From Haloterrigena turkmenica DSM 5511 (lineage in GTDB: Archaea > Halobacteriota > Halobacteria > Halobacteriales > Natrialbaceae): a DNA stretch of 64,000 nucleotides. Position numbers and translations under genes: made by a program. The DNA lies in assembly GCF_000025325.1 (NCBI RefSeq), contig NC_013743.1, positions 310,001 to 374,000 on the forward strand. The letters are read 5' to 3'. Within the stretch, counting starts at the first letter, position 1. The number at the start of each line of letters is the position of its first letter. A model generated the notes under the pieces. That model was given only the letters and a program-made list of their open reading frames with translations, searched no databases and was not told the DNA's origin. Shown in pieces: positions 34,080-41,853 of the stretch.

Positions 34080-35224
34080 GATTCGGTGTCGGATGCGACG
34101 ACCGCGGTCAGCGCGTTCACGAGTCGATCCGCCTCCGCCTCGTCGATCACGAGCGGCGGCAGCAGACGCAGGACGGTCCGCCCCGCGGGAAGCGCCAGTA
34201 CCTGGTGGTTCATCGCCAGATCGCGAGCCGCGCGGTTCGCACCGCGTTTCAACTCGAGGCCGACGAGCAGGCCCTCGCCGCGGACCTCGCGGACCGAATC
34301 GCCCAGCGCGGACTCGAGTTCGGTCATGAGGTAGTCGCCGATCTCGGCGGCGTGAGCGGGCCGCTCCTCCTCGACCAGCGTCGAGACGGTCGCGTGGACC
34401 GCCGCGGCGACGACAGGGCCGCCGCTGAACGTGGCGTTGTGCGAGGCCGCGCCGTCGGCGATCCAGTCCTGCACCGCGACCGCGCCGACGGGCAGGCCGT
34501 TGCCAAGTCCCTTCGCCGTCGTGAGGATATCGGGCGTGACGCCCGCGTTCTGGCAGGCCCACATCGAACCCGTCCGGCCCATGCCGGTCTGGACCTCGTC
34601 GAGGACGAGCGCCGCGCCGGCCTCGTCGGTGAGTTCGCGGGCGGTCTCGAGGTAGCCCGCCGGCGGGACGTTGATCCCGCCCTCGCCCTGAATCGGCTCG
34701 AGGATCACGGCCGCGGTCTCGTCGTCGACCGCGTCGGCGAGTTCGTCGCCGTCGCCGTAGGGAACGAACTCGATGTCGCCGGCCAGCGGCTCGTACGGTT
34801 TCTTGTACTTGTCTTTCCAGGTAGCCGCGAGTGCTCCCATCGTTCGTCCATGGAACGACCGGGTCGCCGCGACGATCTTCGACTCGCCGGTCGCCGACCG
34901 GGCGAACTTCAGAGCGGCCTCGTTGGCTTCGGTCCCGGAGTTACAGAACCAGGCGCCCTCGAGTCCGTCCGGCGTCGACGCGACGAACGAGGCGTAGGCG
35001 TTCTCGCGCGCCTCGACGGGGTAGGAGGAGTCGACGAACGTCAGGTCGCCGACCTGCTCCTGGACGGCCTCGACGACGGCGGGATGAGAGTGGCCCAGCG
35101 GCGTACACGCGAAACTCGCGCCGGCGTCGATGTACTCAGTGCCGTCGGCGGTGTAGAGAAACACTCCCTCGCCGCGCTCGATGCCGATCGGCTTGCTTCC
35201 GGAGACGAAATCGAGATCGCTCAT
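34076..35224 (-). CDS. argD: LysJ/ArgD-type [LysW]-aminotransferase
   Basis: A 382-residue class III PLP aminotransferase that converts the LysW-bound semialdehyde to the amine with glutamate as donor. Motifs include N-S-G-T-E-A-N-E-A-A-L-K, the PLP aspartate in V-L-D-E-V-Q-T-G-M-G-R-T-G, and the PLP lysine in T-T-A-K-G-L-G-N-G. It overlaps the kinase gene upstream and the hydrolase gene downstream by 4 bp each, so the cluster is one operon. Confidence 0.92.
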   Translation of the reverse strand: MSDLDFVSGSKPIGIERGEGVFLYTADGTEYIDAGASFACTPLGHSHPAVVEAVQEQVGDLTFVDSSYPVEARENAYASFVASTPDGLEGAWFCNSGTEANEAALKFARSATGESKIVAATRSFHGRTMGALAATWKDKYKKPYEPLAGDIEFVPYGDGDELADAVDDETAAVILEPIQGEGGINVPPAGYLETARELTDEAGAALVLDEVQTGMGRTGSMWACQNAGVTPDILTTAKGLGNGLPVGAVAVQDWIADGAASHNATFSGGPVVAAAVHATVSTLVEEERPAHAAEIGDYLMTELESALGDSVREVRGEGLLVGLELKRGANRAARDLAMNHQVLALPAGRTVLRLLPPLVIDEAEADRLVNALTAVVASDTES

Positions 35225-36078
35225 TGCGTTACTTCCTCCGTGTCGGTATCTAACACGCCGGGCTCGAGGGTCGTGCCCTCACCGTCTAGCGCGCTCGAGA
35301 TCGGTTCGTCGGCGTTGGCGGTCGCGACGATCACCGATGCGGCGCCGCCCTCGAGCGCTTCTTCGGAGGCCATGACCTTCTTCGTCATGAACCCTTCCGC
35401 GGCGTCCTTGACGGCCTCGAACTCCTCGGGGGTCGACGCCGAATCGATCTTGGTGGACTCGTCGTCGGGGTCCTCGTAGATCCCCGAGACGTCTGTGAGG
35501 ACGACGAGGTCGGCCTCGAGCGCGCCCGCGATCGCGGCCGCGGCGCGGTCGGCGTCGGCGTTGACCGCCGTGTAGCCGCCGGACTTCTCCTTGCCCAGCA
35601 TGGGAACGGAGACGACGGGCGTGTAGCCGCCCTCGAGGGTCGTCTCGAGCAGGTCGGCGTTGACCGACTCGATCTTGCCGGAGTGGTCGCCGCGCTTGAT
35701 CTTCTTCTTGCCGTCCTCTTTGACGCGGACGGCGGACTTGCGCTTGCCCTCGAGCAGCTTGCCGTCCGTACCGGAGAGGCCGACGGCGTCGACGCCCTCG
35801 TTGTGCAGGCTCTCGACCAGATCGGTGTTGAGCTTGCCGGGCATGACCATCTTGAAGACGTCCATCGTCTCCTCGTCGGTAAAGCGCCCGACGACGCCGC
35901 CGGGGGTCTCGACGTAGGTGGGCTCTTTCCCGAGGTCCTCCAGGGTCTCGTCGACGGCGGTCGAACCGCCGTGCGTCAGCACGACGTCCTCGCCGTCCTC
36001 GACGAGGCTCGCGACGTCGGCGAGCGCTCCTTCGGGATCGACGGCGCGTGCGCCGCCGATTTTGACGACAGTAGTCAT
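35221..36078 (-). CDS. argB: LysZ/ArgB-type [LysW]-glutamate/aminoadipate kinase
   Basis: A 285-residue amino-acid kinase that phosphorylates the side-chain carboxylate of the LysW-bound substrate. The N-terminal V-V-K-I-G-G-A, the substrate region L-T-H-G-G-S-T-A-V-D and the nucleotide site L-T-D-V-S-G-I-Y are visible. It is a little longer than many bacterial ArgB proteins. It starts one base after the argC stop and overlaps argD by 4 bp. Confidence 0.92.
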   Translation of the reverse strand: MTTVVKIGGARAVDPEGALADVASLVEDGEDVVLTHGGSTAVDETLEDLGKEPTYVETPGGVVGRFTDEETMDVFKMVMPGKLNTDLVESLHNEGVDAVGLSGTDGKLLEGKRKSAVRVKEDGKKKIKRGDHSGKIESVNADLLETTLEGGYTPVVSVPMLGKEKSGGYTAVNADADRAAAAIAGALEADLVVLTDVSGIYEDPDDESTKIDSASTPEEFEAVKDAAEGFMTKKVMASEEALEGGAASVIVATANADEPISSALDGEGTTLEPGVLDTDTEEVTQ

Positions 36079-36079
36079 C

Positions 36080-37156
36080 TCAGGGTGCCCCCACGGGGTG
36101 GAGCCCCGTAAACTCGAGTCCGGCCGTTTCCTCGAGACCGAGCGCGATGTTGGCCGCGTGGACGGCCTGTCCGGCCGATCCCTTCATCATGTTGTCGATC
36201 GCCGAGAAGACGACGATGCGCTTGTTCGAGGGGTCGAGTTCGAAGCCGACCTCGGCGAGGTTAGTGCCGGCGACCGATTTGGGCTCCGGATACCGATACA
36301 CACCGGAGCCGCCGGCGGCCATCCGGACGAACGGCTCGTCCTCGTAACACGCGCGGTAGGCCTGCCACAGGTCGCCCTTCGAGACCGGCCCCGAGGGGAA
36401 GACGTGGTTCGTCGCGCTGGCGCCGCGGATCATATCCACGGCGTGGCAGGTAAAGGAGACGCTCGTGTCGAGGAACTGCTCGATCTCGGCCTCGTGGCGG
36501 TGGCCAGTCGGCGCGTACGGACGGACGACGCCAGAGCGCTCGGGATGCGAGGAAGCCTCGCCGCCACCGGCGCCTCCCTCGGAAGAGCCGACTTTGACGT
36601 CGACGACGATCTGCTCGCCGCCCTCGAGGATGTCGTGCTCGAACAGCGGGTACAGACCCAGAATGGTGGCAGTGGCGTTACAGCCGCCGCCGGCGATCAG
36701 GCCCGCGCCCTTGAGGTTCTCGCGGTTTATCTCCGGGAGCGCGTACTCGGCCTTCTCTAGGTACTCGGGCGACTCGTGGCCGTCGTACCACTCGTCGTAC
36801 TGCTCCTCGCTCTCGAGGCGGAAGTCCGCCGAGAGGTCGACGACGGTGTCTGCGATCTCGAAGAACTCGTCGATCTGGCCCATGGAGACGCCGTGAGGCG
36901 TCGCCGCGAACAGGACGTCGACGCTCTCGAGGTCCTCCGGTTCGGTGAAACGCAGGTCCGTCCCGCGGAGCGGCGGGTGGACGGAGCCGACGCTCTTGCC
37001 GGCCTTCGAGCGGCTGGTGACCTCCGTGAGTTCGAAGTTCGGGTGGCCCGCGAGCAGGCGAAGCAGTTCGCCGCCCGTGAAGCCGGAGCCGCCGATGACC
37101 GTCGCGGTGACGGTCTCGGCGTTCGCGTCGGCGCCGGTCTCGGTGCCGACCGCCAT
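36080..37156 (-). CDS. argC: LysY/ArgC-type [LysW]-phosphate reductase
   Basis: A 358-residue NADPH-dependent dehydrogenase that reduces the LysW-linked acyl phosphate to the semialdehyde. The Rossmann start is V-I-G-G-S-G-F-T-G-G-E-L-L-R. The catalytic cysteine lies in A-G-G-G-C-N-A-T-A. A Gly/Glu/Ser segment (K-V-G-S-S-E-G-G-A-G-G-G-E) is normal for this family. It overlaps the lysX stop by one base. Confidence 0.93.
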   Translation of the reverse strand: MAVGTETGADANAETVTATVIGGSGFTGGELLRLLAGHPNFELTEVTSRSKAGKSVGSVHPPLRGTDLRFTEPEDLESVDVLFAATPHGVSMGQIDEFFEIADTVVDLSADFRLESEEQYDEWYDGHESPEYLEKAEYALPEINRENLKGAGLIAGGGCNATATILGLYPLFEHDILEGGEQIVVDVKVGSSEGGAGGGEASSHPERSGVVRPYAPTGHRHEAEIEQFLDTSVSFTCHAVDMIRGASATNHVFPSGPVSKGDLWQAYRACYEDEPFVRMAAGGSGVYRYPEPKSVAGTNLAEVGFELDPSNKRIVVFSAIDNMMKGSAGQAVHAANIALGLEETAGLEFTGLHPVGAP

Positions 37157-38040
37157 CAGGCGCTCACCTCGAGTTCGTCTTCGGTCTCGGCGTCGGCTTT
37201 CGACTCGAGCCAGTCGACGACGGTGCCGGCGACGTCGGTCTCGACGGCGCCGTCGAGGGCTTTGAATTCGACCGTGTGGTTGACCTCGTGGACGGTGTAG
37301 CCGTCCTCAGTTTCCATCAGGTCGATGCCCAGCAGGCCACCGCCGACGGCGTCGCTGGCCTTCTTCACGAGGGCTTTCGCCTCCTCGTCGGGCTCGAAGA
37401 CGTCCGTCTCGGCACCCTTGGCGGCGTTGGTGATCCAGTGGTCGGAGGATCGGACCATGCCGGCGATGGGTTCGCCGTCGGTCGCGAGCACGCGAATGTC
37501 GCGGCCGGGCTTCTCGACGAACTCCTGGACGTAGAACACCTTGTGCTCGTAGTGGCCCAGCGTCGCCTTGTGCTCTAAGATCGCCTCCGCGGCGTCCTTC
37601 GAGTCGATCTTGGCCATCAGGCGTCCCCACGAGCCCACGACGGGTTTGAGGACGCAGGGATAGCCGAACTCTTCGATGGCTTCCATCGCGGTCTCCTTGG
37701 TGAAGGCGACCTTCGTCGCGGGCGTGGGTACGCCCGCCTTCTCGAGTGCGAGGCTGTTTTTCACCTTATCGGCGCAGATGTCCGCGGTCTCGTGGCTGTT
37801 GACCACGGGGATGCCGTACGCCTCGAAGAACTGCGTGGCGTACAGGCTCCGGCTCGTGGCGAGACAGCGGTCGACGACGATGTCGAGGTCCGCGAACTCC
37901 TCGGGCGCCTCGCTGATGTCGAAGGTCTGCTTGCGGACGTCGATCTTCTCGATCTCGTGGTCGCGCTCGCGAAGCTCGTTCAGGAGGAGCTTCTCGTCCT
38001 TGCGGATCCGGGAATAGAGTATTCCTACTTGCAAGGTCAC
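37156..38040 (-). CDS. lysX: LysX/ArgX-type LysW ligase (ATP-grasp)
   Basis: A 294-residue RimK-like ATP-grasp ligase that couples glutamate (for arginine) or aminoadipate (for lysine) to the C-terminal glutamate of LysW. It starts with GTG (T-L-Q-V-G-I-L-Y-S-R-I-R). ATP-grasp elements include C-V-L-K-P-V-V-G-S-W-G-R, F-V-E-K-P-G-R-D-I-R-V and V-H-E-V-N-H-T-V-E-F-K. Its GTG overlaps the lysW stop by 4 bp. Adjacent arg genes favour glutamate; the preference cannot be proven from sequence alone here. Confidence 0.92.
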   Translation of the reverse strand: MTLQVGILYSRIRKDEKLLLNELRERDHEIEKIDVRKQTFDISEAPEEFADLDIVVDRCLATSRSLYATQFFEAYGIPVVNSHETADICADKVKNSLALEKAGVPTPATKVAFTKETAMEAIEEFGYPCVLKPVVGSWGRLMAKIDSKDAAEAILEHKATLGHYEHKVFYVQEFVEKPGRDIRVLATDGEPIAGMVRSSDHWITNAAKGAETDVFEPDEEAKALVKKASDAVGGGLLGIDLMETEDGYTVHEVNHTVEFKALDGAVETDVAGTVVDWLESKADAETEDELEVSA

Positions 38041-38201
38041 TCACCCCAGTCCTCTTCGAGCTCCGGGGCTCGCTCGAGGACTGGCGGCTCGGTGTCGACG
38101 ACTTCCAGCTCTGCTCCGCACGTGGTACAGTCAACGATCTCTCCCACTTCCAGATCGTCGTGCAGGGACACCTCAGCCCCACACTCGACGCATTCGGTCA
38201 T
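38037..38201 (-). CDS. lysW: LysW amino-group carrier protein
   Basis: A 54-residue acidic carrier protein. Intermediates are attached through an amide to its terminal glutamate, which protects the amino group during synthesis. The zinc ribbon has four cysteines: C4-V-E-C7 and C26-x-x-C29 in V-D-C-T-T-C-G-A-E. The protein ends with the essential E-D-W-G-E. It is the first gene of its operon; a TATA element (minus CTTTAAG, 38229-38235) lies about 30 nt upstream, so the mRNA is probably leaderless. Its stop overlaps the lysX GTG. Confidence 0.95.
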   Translation of the reverse strand: MTECVECGAEVSLHDDLEVGEIVDCTTCGAELEVVDTEPPVLERAPELEEDWGE

Positions 38202-38519
38202 TGTACCTGCAACTGGGGGCCGGTGTCCCTTAAAGCCTTCGAAATTAACAGCAAAATTACATTAACTGCACTGTCCGCTAACGGTCTCCTGACGCCAGCA
38301 TACCGCAGTTTTAATTTGACATATCATTTGGTAGGTAGTTTGTCCCCTCGCGGGGACGGCCGCAGCGGGAACGGAGTTCCCGCTCGCCCGTAGATTCGTT
38401 TCTCGCCTACGGACGGCGGGAGCGAAGCCCCCGCTGGCTCGCAGGTCCGAGCAGACGGACCTGCGAACGGCGGTAGTCGCGGCGGTCGCGGACGGCGCGG
38501 AGCGACGGCGGGAACGGCC
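38202..38519. other. lysW upstream region with promoter and hairpin repeats
   Basis: This 318-bp region has no gene. Near lysW it is AT-rich with the TATA element and two ATTAAC boxes 17 bp apart (38244-38249, 38261-38266). ATTAAC also occurs upstream of argG (41534-41539), so it could be a shared arginine-control motif. Towards argH (38340-38520) it is GC-rich and consists of successive hairpins: 38342-38357, 38364-38384 and 38441-38464. Confidence 0.5.
38364..38384. repeat. 9-bp-arm hairpin with 3-base loop (intergenic copy)
   Basis: Arms AGCGGGAAC and GTTCCCGCT enclose GGA. It has the same design as the hairpins inside argG and argH (8-9 bp arms ending GGAAC or GGAGC, 3-base loop). A second hairpin (GCAGGTCCG/CGGACCTGC, 38441-38464) and one with GTCCCC/GGGGAC arms (38342-38357) lie nearby. 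Confidence 0.6.
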
Positions 38520-40184
38520 TCAGACATAGCCGTTCACCTCCTCGCGGAGCGCCTCGTGGGCCGCCTCGAGCGCCGCGTCCAGTTCCTCGAGGGTTGCTTG
38601 ATCGTCCGACTGCGACTCGCGAGCGAGTTCGAGTTGGTCGGCGACCGCCTCGGGGGCGGGGCCGCCCTGCGAGTCGCGACTCGCCACGCTCGCGGCGGGA
38701 TCGAGGGCTTCCTCGACGGCGTCGGGGTCGACCAGCGACTCGAGGGGTTCGCCCAGTACGTCTCTGGCGGCGGCCTCGAGGGCGTCGTAGTCGGCCCCGT
38801 TGTCGCGCGGCTTCGCCGCGTGACTGTCCGCGGAACTGCGTTCCGCGCTATTTTCCGCGGCGTGTGCGACCAGTTCGTGTGCGGTGCGGAACGGCAGACC
38901 GTTGGCCGCCAGGAGGTCGGCGACGCCGGTCGCCGTCGAGAACCCCTCGCCGGCCTCGGCAGCTAGCGTCTCCTCGTTCCAGTCGGCCGTCGCGACCGCG
39001 CCGGCGGCGACCTCGCTGGCTTCCGTCACGGCGTCGACGGTGTCCCAGGCGTGGGTCGTCGCCCGCTGGAGGTCCCGGTTGTACGCGCGCGGCAGTCCCT
39101 TGAGCGTCGTCGTCAGCCCCTGTACCCCGCCGGCCGCGTCGCCCGCGACCGCGCGGACGAGCTCCAGCGTGTCGGGGTTTTTCTTCTGGGGCATGATCGA
39201 CGACGTCGAGGAGTAGTCGTCCGAGAGGTCGACGAAGCCGCGGTTCGCGAAGATGACGACGTCTTCGGCGAGCCCCGACAGCGTCGTCGCGTGCGTCGAC
39301 AGCGCCTGCGTCGCCTCGAGCAGGAAGTCCCGGCTCGAGGAGGCGTCCATCGAATTTTCGACGACAACGGCGGAGCGCTGCTCCGCCGAGCTCCCCCTCG
39401 CGTTGCTCGCGGGACCCCCGTCGAAGCCGAGTAATTCGGCCGTCCGCTCGCGGTCGATATCGAACGTCGTCCCCGCGAATGCGGCCCCGCCCAGCGGCGA
39501 CTCGTTGATCCGACCGTAGGCCTCGAGGAGCCGCGCCGTGTCGCGACGCACCGCGCCCTCGTAGGCCAGCGCCCAGTGGGCGACGGTGGTCGGCTGGGCG
39601 GGCTGGAGGTGGGTGTAGCCGGGCATGATCGTCTCCGCGTGTGCCTCGGCGACCGCGACCAGCGACTCGCGCAGCGCCAGCGTCGTCTCGATGGACTCAA
39701 GAACATCCTCGCGCAGGCGATACCGGATGCAGGCCGCGACCTCGTCGTTGCGCGAGCGCGCGGTGTGCATCTTGCCGCCCTCGGCGCCGATGCGCTCGAT
39801 GACGGCCGTCTCGATGGCCTCGTGGACGTCCTCGCCGTCGGGCAGAGAGTCGTGGCCGTCGACCTCGATGGCGTCCAGCGCGGTCAGAATCTGTCCGGCC
39901 ACGTCGTCCTCGACGATCCCCTGCTCGGCGAGCATCACCGTGTGCGCGCGGTCGACCTCGAGGTCGGCCTCGAAGATCCGTTCGTCGGCTGCGAGCGAGG
40001 AGAGGAAGCTCCGGGCGGGGCCGCCGCTGAAGCGGTCCCGGCGGACGACGCCGTCGGATCCCGAATCCGACGAGGATCGCGATCCAGTGGATCGCTCACC
40101 GCCCTCACTGTCGGGGTCGGTTCCACCGTCGGTGGCGGCCTCCGACTCGAACGCGGGCCCGTCGTGAGCGCTCTCCTCGGTCAT
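38520..40184 (-). CDS. argH: Argininosuccinate lyase with in-frame repeat insertions
   Basis: A 554-residue lyase that splits argininosuccinate to arginine and fumarate. The catalytic loop is S-S-I-M-P-Q-K-K-N-P-D; H-T-A-R-S-R-N-D-E and T-H-L-Q-P-A-Q-P-T are also intact, so it is probably active. It is about 60-90 residues longer than usual. The excess is in low-complexity inserts: near the N-terminus (~15-50), after L-L-G-F-D-G-G (~260-275), and around A-E-N-S-A-E-R-S-S-A-D-S-H (~445-465). Each coincides with hairpin-forming DNA. It starts two bases after the argG stop, so the two are cotranscribed. Confidence 0.93.
   Translation of the reverse strand: MTEESAHDGPAFESEAATDGGTDPDSEGGERSTGSRSSSDSGSDGVVRRDRFSGGPARSFLSSLAADERIFEADLEVDRAHTVMLAEQGIVEDDVAGQILTALDAIEVDGHDSLPDGEDVHEAIETAVIERIGAEGGKMHTARSRNDEVAACIRYRLREDVLESIETTLALRESLVAVAEAHAETIMPGYTHLQPAQPTTVAHWALAYEGAVRRDTARLLEAYGRINESPLGGAAFAGTTFDIDRERTAELLGFDGGPASNARGSSAEQRSAVVVENSMDASSSRDFLLEATQALSTHATTLSGLAEDVVIFANRGFVDLSDDYSSTSSIMPQKKNPDTLELVRAVAGDAAGGVQGLTTTLKGLPRAYNRDLQRATTHAWDTVDAVTEASEVAAGAVATADWNEETLAAEAGEGFSTATGVADLLAANGLPFRTAHELVAHAAENSAERSSADSHAAKPRDNGADYDALEAAARDVLGEPLESLVDPDAVEEALDPAASVASRDSQGGPAPEAVADQLELARESQSDDQATLEELDAALEAAHEALREEVNGYV
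38669..38684. repeat. 16-bp perfect palindrome inside argH
   Basis: GCGAGTCGCGACTCGC reads the same on both strands. It encodes part of a non-conserved V-A-S-R-D-S-Q-G-G-P stretch near the C-terminus of ArgH. It belongs with the other hairpins clustered in this gene. Confidence 0.5.
38806..38847. repeat. Two hairpins inside argH (C-terminal insert)
   Basis: CGCGGC-TTC-GCCGCG (38806-38820) is followed by CGCGGAAC-TGC-GTTCCGCG (38829-38847). Both have 3-base loops. They encode an insert R-S-S-A-D-S-H-A-A-K-P-R-D-N-G that interrupts an otherwise conserved helical part of the lyase. Confidence 0.6.
39368..39419. repeat. Coding palindromic repeat, copy in mid argH
   Basis: CGGCGGAGC-GCT-GCTCCGCCG (39368-39388) forms a perfect 9-bp hairpin. 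The 52 bases from 39368 align without gaps to 40204-40255 in argG with 39 identities (75%). In ArgH it encodes an insert after F-D-G-G, next to the conserved V-E-N-S-M-D-A motif. Confidence 0.65.
40052..40137. repeat. Coding palindromic repeat, copy at argH N-terminus
   Basis: Hairpin CGTCGGAT-N5-ATCCGACG (40052-40072) is followed by GCGATCC-AGT-GGATCGC (40079-40095) and ends with CCGTCGGTGGCG. The same start (GTCGGA-N7-TCCGACGAGGATC) and the same end occur in the argG copy. It encodes A-T-D-G-G-T-D-P... to S-S-S-D-S-G-S-D-G-V. Confidence 0.65.
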
Positions 40185-40186
40185 CG

Positions 40187-41476
40187 TTATTCCTCGTCCT
40201 CTACGTCGGAGCCTTGCTCCGACGAGGATCCGCTCGCTTCGCTCGCGTCACCGCCGCTGCCGTCGGTGGCGAGTTCCGGCTTCTCGACGTCCTCGGCGTT
40301 GGCCGCGATCGCCTCGTTGGCGAGGCGGCGCTGGAAGCCGTGGTACTTCGCGACGCCGGTGGCGTCCTCCTGTTTGATCTTGCCGACCGTCTCGGTGTCG
40401 AAGGACGCGTGCTCAGCGGAGTACGCCGCGAACTTGCTGTCGCGTGCGACCGCGCGGGCCTGGCCGCCTTCGAAGCGGATCGTGACGGTCCCGGTGACGC
40501 GTTTCTGGGTCTCGGCGATGAAGCCCTCGAGCGCGCCCACGAGCGGCGCGTCGATCAGGCCCTCGTAGCCCTTCTTCGACCACTTCTGGTCGATCAGCTG
40601 CTTGAATTCGCGTTCCTCCTGGGTCAGGACGAGCCCCTCGAGCGCCTCGTGGGCGTTGAGCAGGGTCGTCGCCGCCGGGTGCTCGTAGTTCTCGCGGACC
40701 TTCAGCCCGAGCATGCGGTCTTCCATCGAGTCGGTGCGGCCGACGCCGTAGGCCCCGGCCACGCCGTTGAGATGCTCGATGAGTTCGACGGGTTCGTACT
40801 CGACGCCGTCGACGGCGACGGGGTAGCCCTTCTCGAAGGTGATCTCGATCTCCTGGGTCTCGCCGGTCGGCGCCTGGGTCCAGGCGTAGATGTCCTCCGG
40901 CGGGACGTAGTTGGGGTCCTCTAAGTCGTCGCCCTCGACGGAGCGGCTCCAGAGGTTGGTGTCGATCGACCAGTCGCCGCCGCTGCCGCCCTCGACGGGC
41001 AGGTCCTTCTCCGCGGCGTATTCCTGTTCCCACTCGCGGGTCAGCCCGAGTTCGCGCACGGGGGCGATGACCTCGAGGTCGGAGTCGCGCCAGATCGCTT
41101 CGAAGCGGAGCTGGTCGTTGCCCTTGCCGGTACAGCCGTGGGCGATACCGGTACAGTCCTGTTCTTCGGCGACCTCGAGGATCGCTTCGGCGATCACCGG
41201 GCGAGCCAGGGCCGTCCCCAGCGGGTAGCCCTGATAGGTCGCGTTCGCGCGAACGCCCTCGAGACAGAGGTCGGCGAACTCTTCTTTCGCGTCGACGACG
41301 TAGTGCTCTAAGCCGAGCGCGTCGGCGGTCTCTTCGGCTTCCTCGAACTCGGAAGCCGGCTGGCCGACGTCAACCGTGACGCCGATAACGTCGTCGTATC
41401 CGTACTCTTCCTCGAGCAACGGGACACAGACAGTCGTGTCCAGGCCGCCCGAGAACGCAAGTGCCACGCGGGTCAT
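40187..41476 (-). CDS. argG: Argininosuccinate synthase
   Basis: A 429-residue enzyme that condenses citrulline and aspartate with ATP. The ATP pyrophosphatase loop is A-F-S-G-G-L-D-T-T-V, followed by later motifs H-G-C-T-G-K-G-N-D-Q and S-I-D-T-N-L-W-S-R-S-V-E-G. The C-terminus carries an extra tail of about 30 residues, D-G-S-G-G-D-A-S-E-A-S-G-S-S-S-E-Q, encoded by a hairpin repeat shared with argH. A minus-strand TATA-like CTTAAG (~41508) lies about 30 nt upstream of the ATG. It leads the argG-argH unit. Confidence 0.95.
   Translation of the reverse strand: MTRVALAFSGGLDTTVCVPLLEEEYGYDDVIGVTVDVGQPASEFEEAEETADALGLEHYVVDAKEEFADLCLEGVRANATYQGYPLGTALARPVIAEAILEVAEEQDCTGIAHGCTGKGNDQLRFEAIWRDSDLEVIAPVRELGLTREWEQEYAAEKDLPVEGGSGGDWSIDTNLWSRSVEGDDLEDPNYVPPEDIYAWTQAPTGETQEIEITFEKGYPVAVDGVEYEPVELIEHLNGVAGAYGVGRTDSMEDRMLGLKVRENYEHPAATTLLNAHEALEGLVLTQEEREFKQLIDQKWSKKGYEGLIDAPLVGALEGFIAETQKRVTGTVTIRFEGGQARAVARDSKFAAYSAEHASFDTETVGKIKQEDATGVAKYHGFQRRLANEAIAANAEDVEKPELATDGSGGDASEASGSSSEQGSDVEDEE
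40204..40271. repeat. Coding palindromic repeat, copy at argG 3' end
   Basis: CGTCGGAGC-CTT-GCTCCGACG (40204-40224) is a perfect 9-bp hairpin with a 3-base loop, followed by GAGGATC, a tandem CTCGC motif and CCGTCGGTGGCG. It is read in the same frame as the argH N-terminal copy, so both give acidic Ser/Gly-rich peptide. Confidence 0.65.
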
Positions 41477-41853
41477 GTCGTATGCGAGGAAAGCGGAAGG
41501 AGGGACTTAAGCTCATTGGTTTAGGTCCCGTAAATTAACGGTAGAGAAGCTGCTAATTGGAAATTCTGCGTTTGATGGATCGTTGGAACGAACCGGTTCG
41601 AGGGGAGGTAGGTAGTAGTCGGGCTCAACGGCCCGGCCGTCGCCGTCGCGGTCGCCGCGGAGAAACAGCCCCGTCGGTACCGGGTGCGGCGGTCGTGGCG
41701 CCGACGGTGTGACTCATTGGTGGTGCTATGAGCAGCATCGGTATTAAATCCTGCTACCTCGCAAATATCGCGGGTATCAGGCCGCGAGCCGGCTGTGCGG
41801 TGGTGTCACACCACATAGAAGCGAACAGTGCGAACGCATTGGGCCGGCGGCGG
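41477..41853. other. argG upstream region
   Basis: No gene is seen in this 377-bp region. The part next to argG is AT-rich and carries the probable argG promoter (minus strand) and the AAATTAAC box at 41532-41539, also found upstream of lysW. The rest (41580-41850) is ordinary GC-rich spacer. Confidence 0.5.

Noticed and set aside
38520-40184. argH considered as a pseudogene because of its odd inserts
   Set aside because: The frame is unbroken over 554 codons, all catalytic motifs are intact, and inserts are multiples of three.
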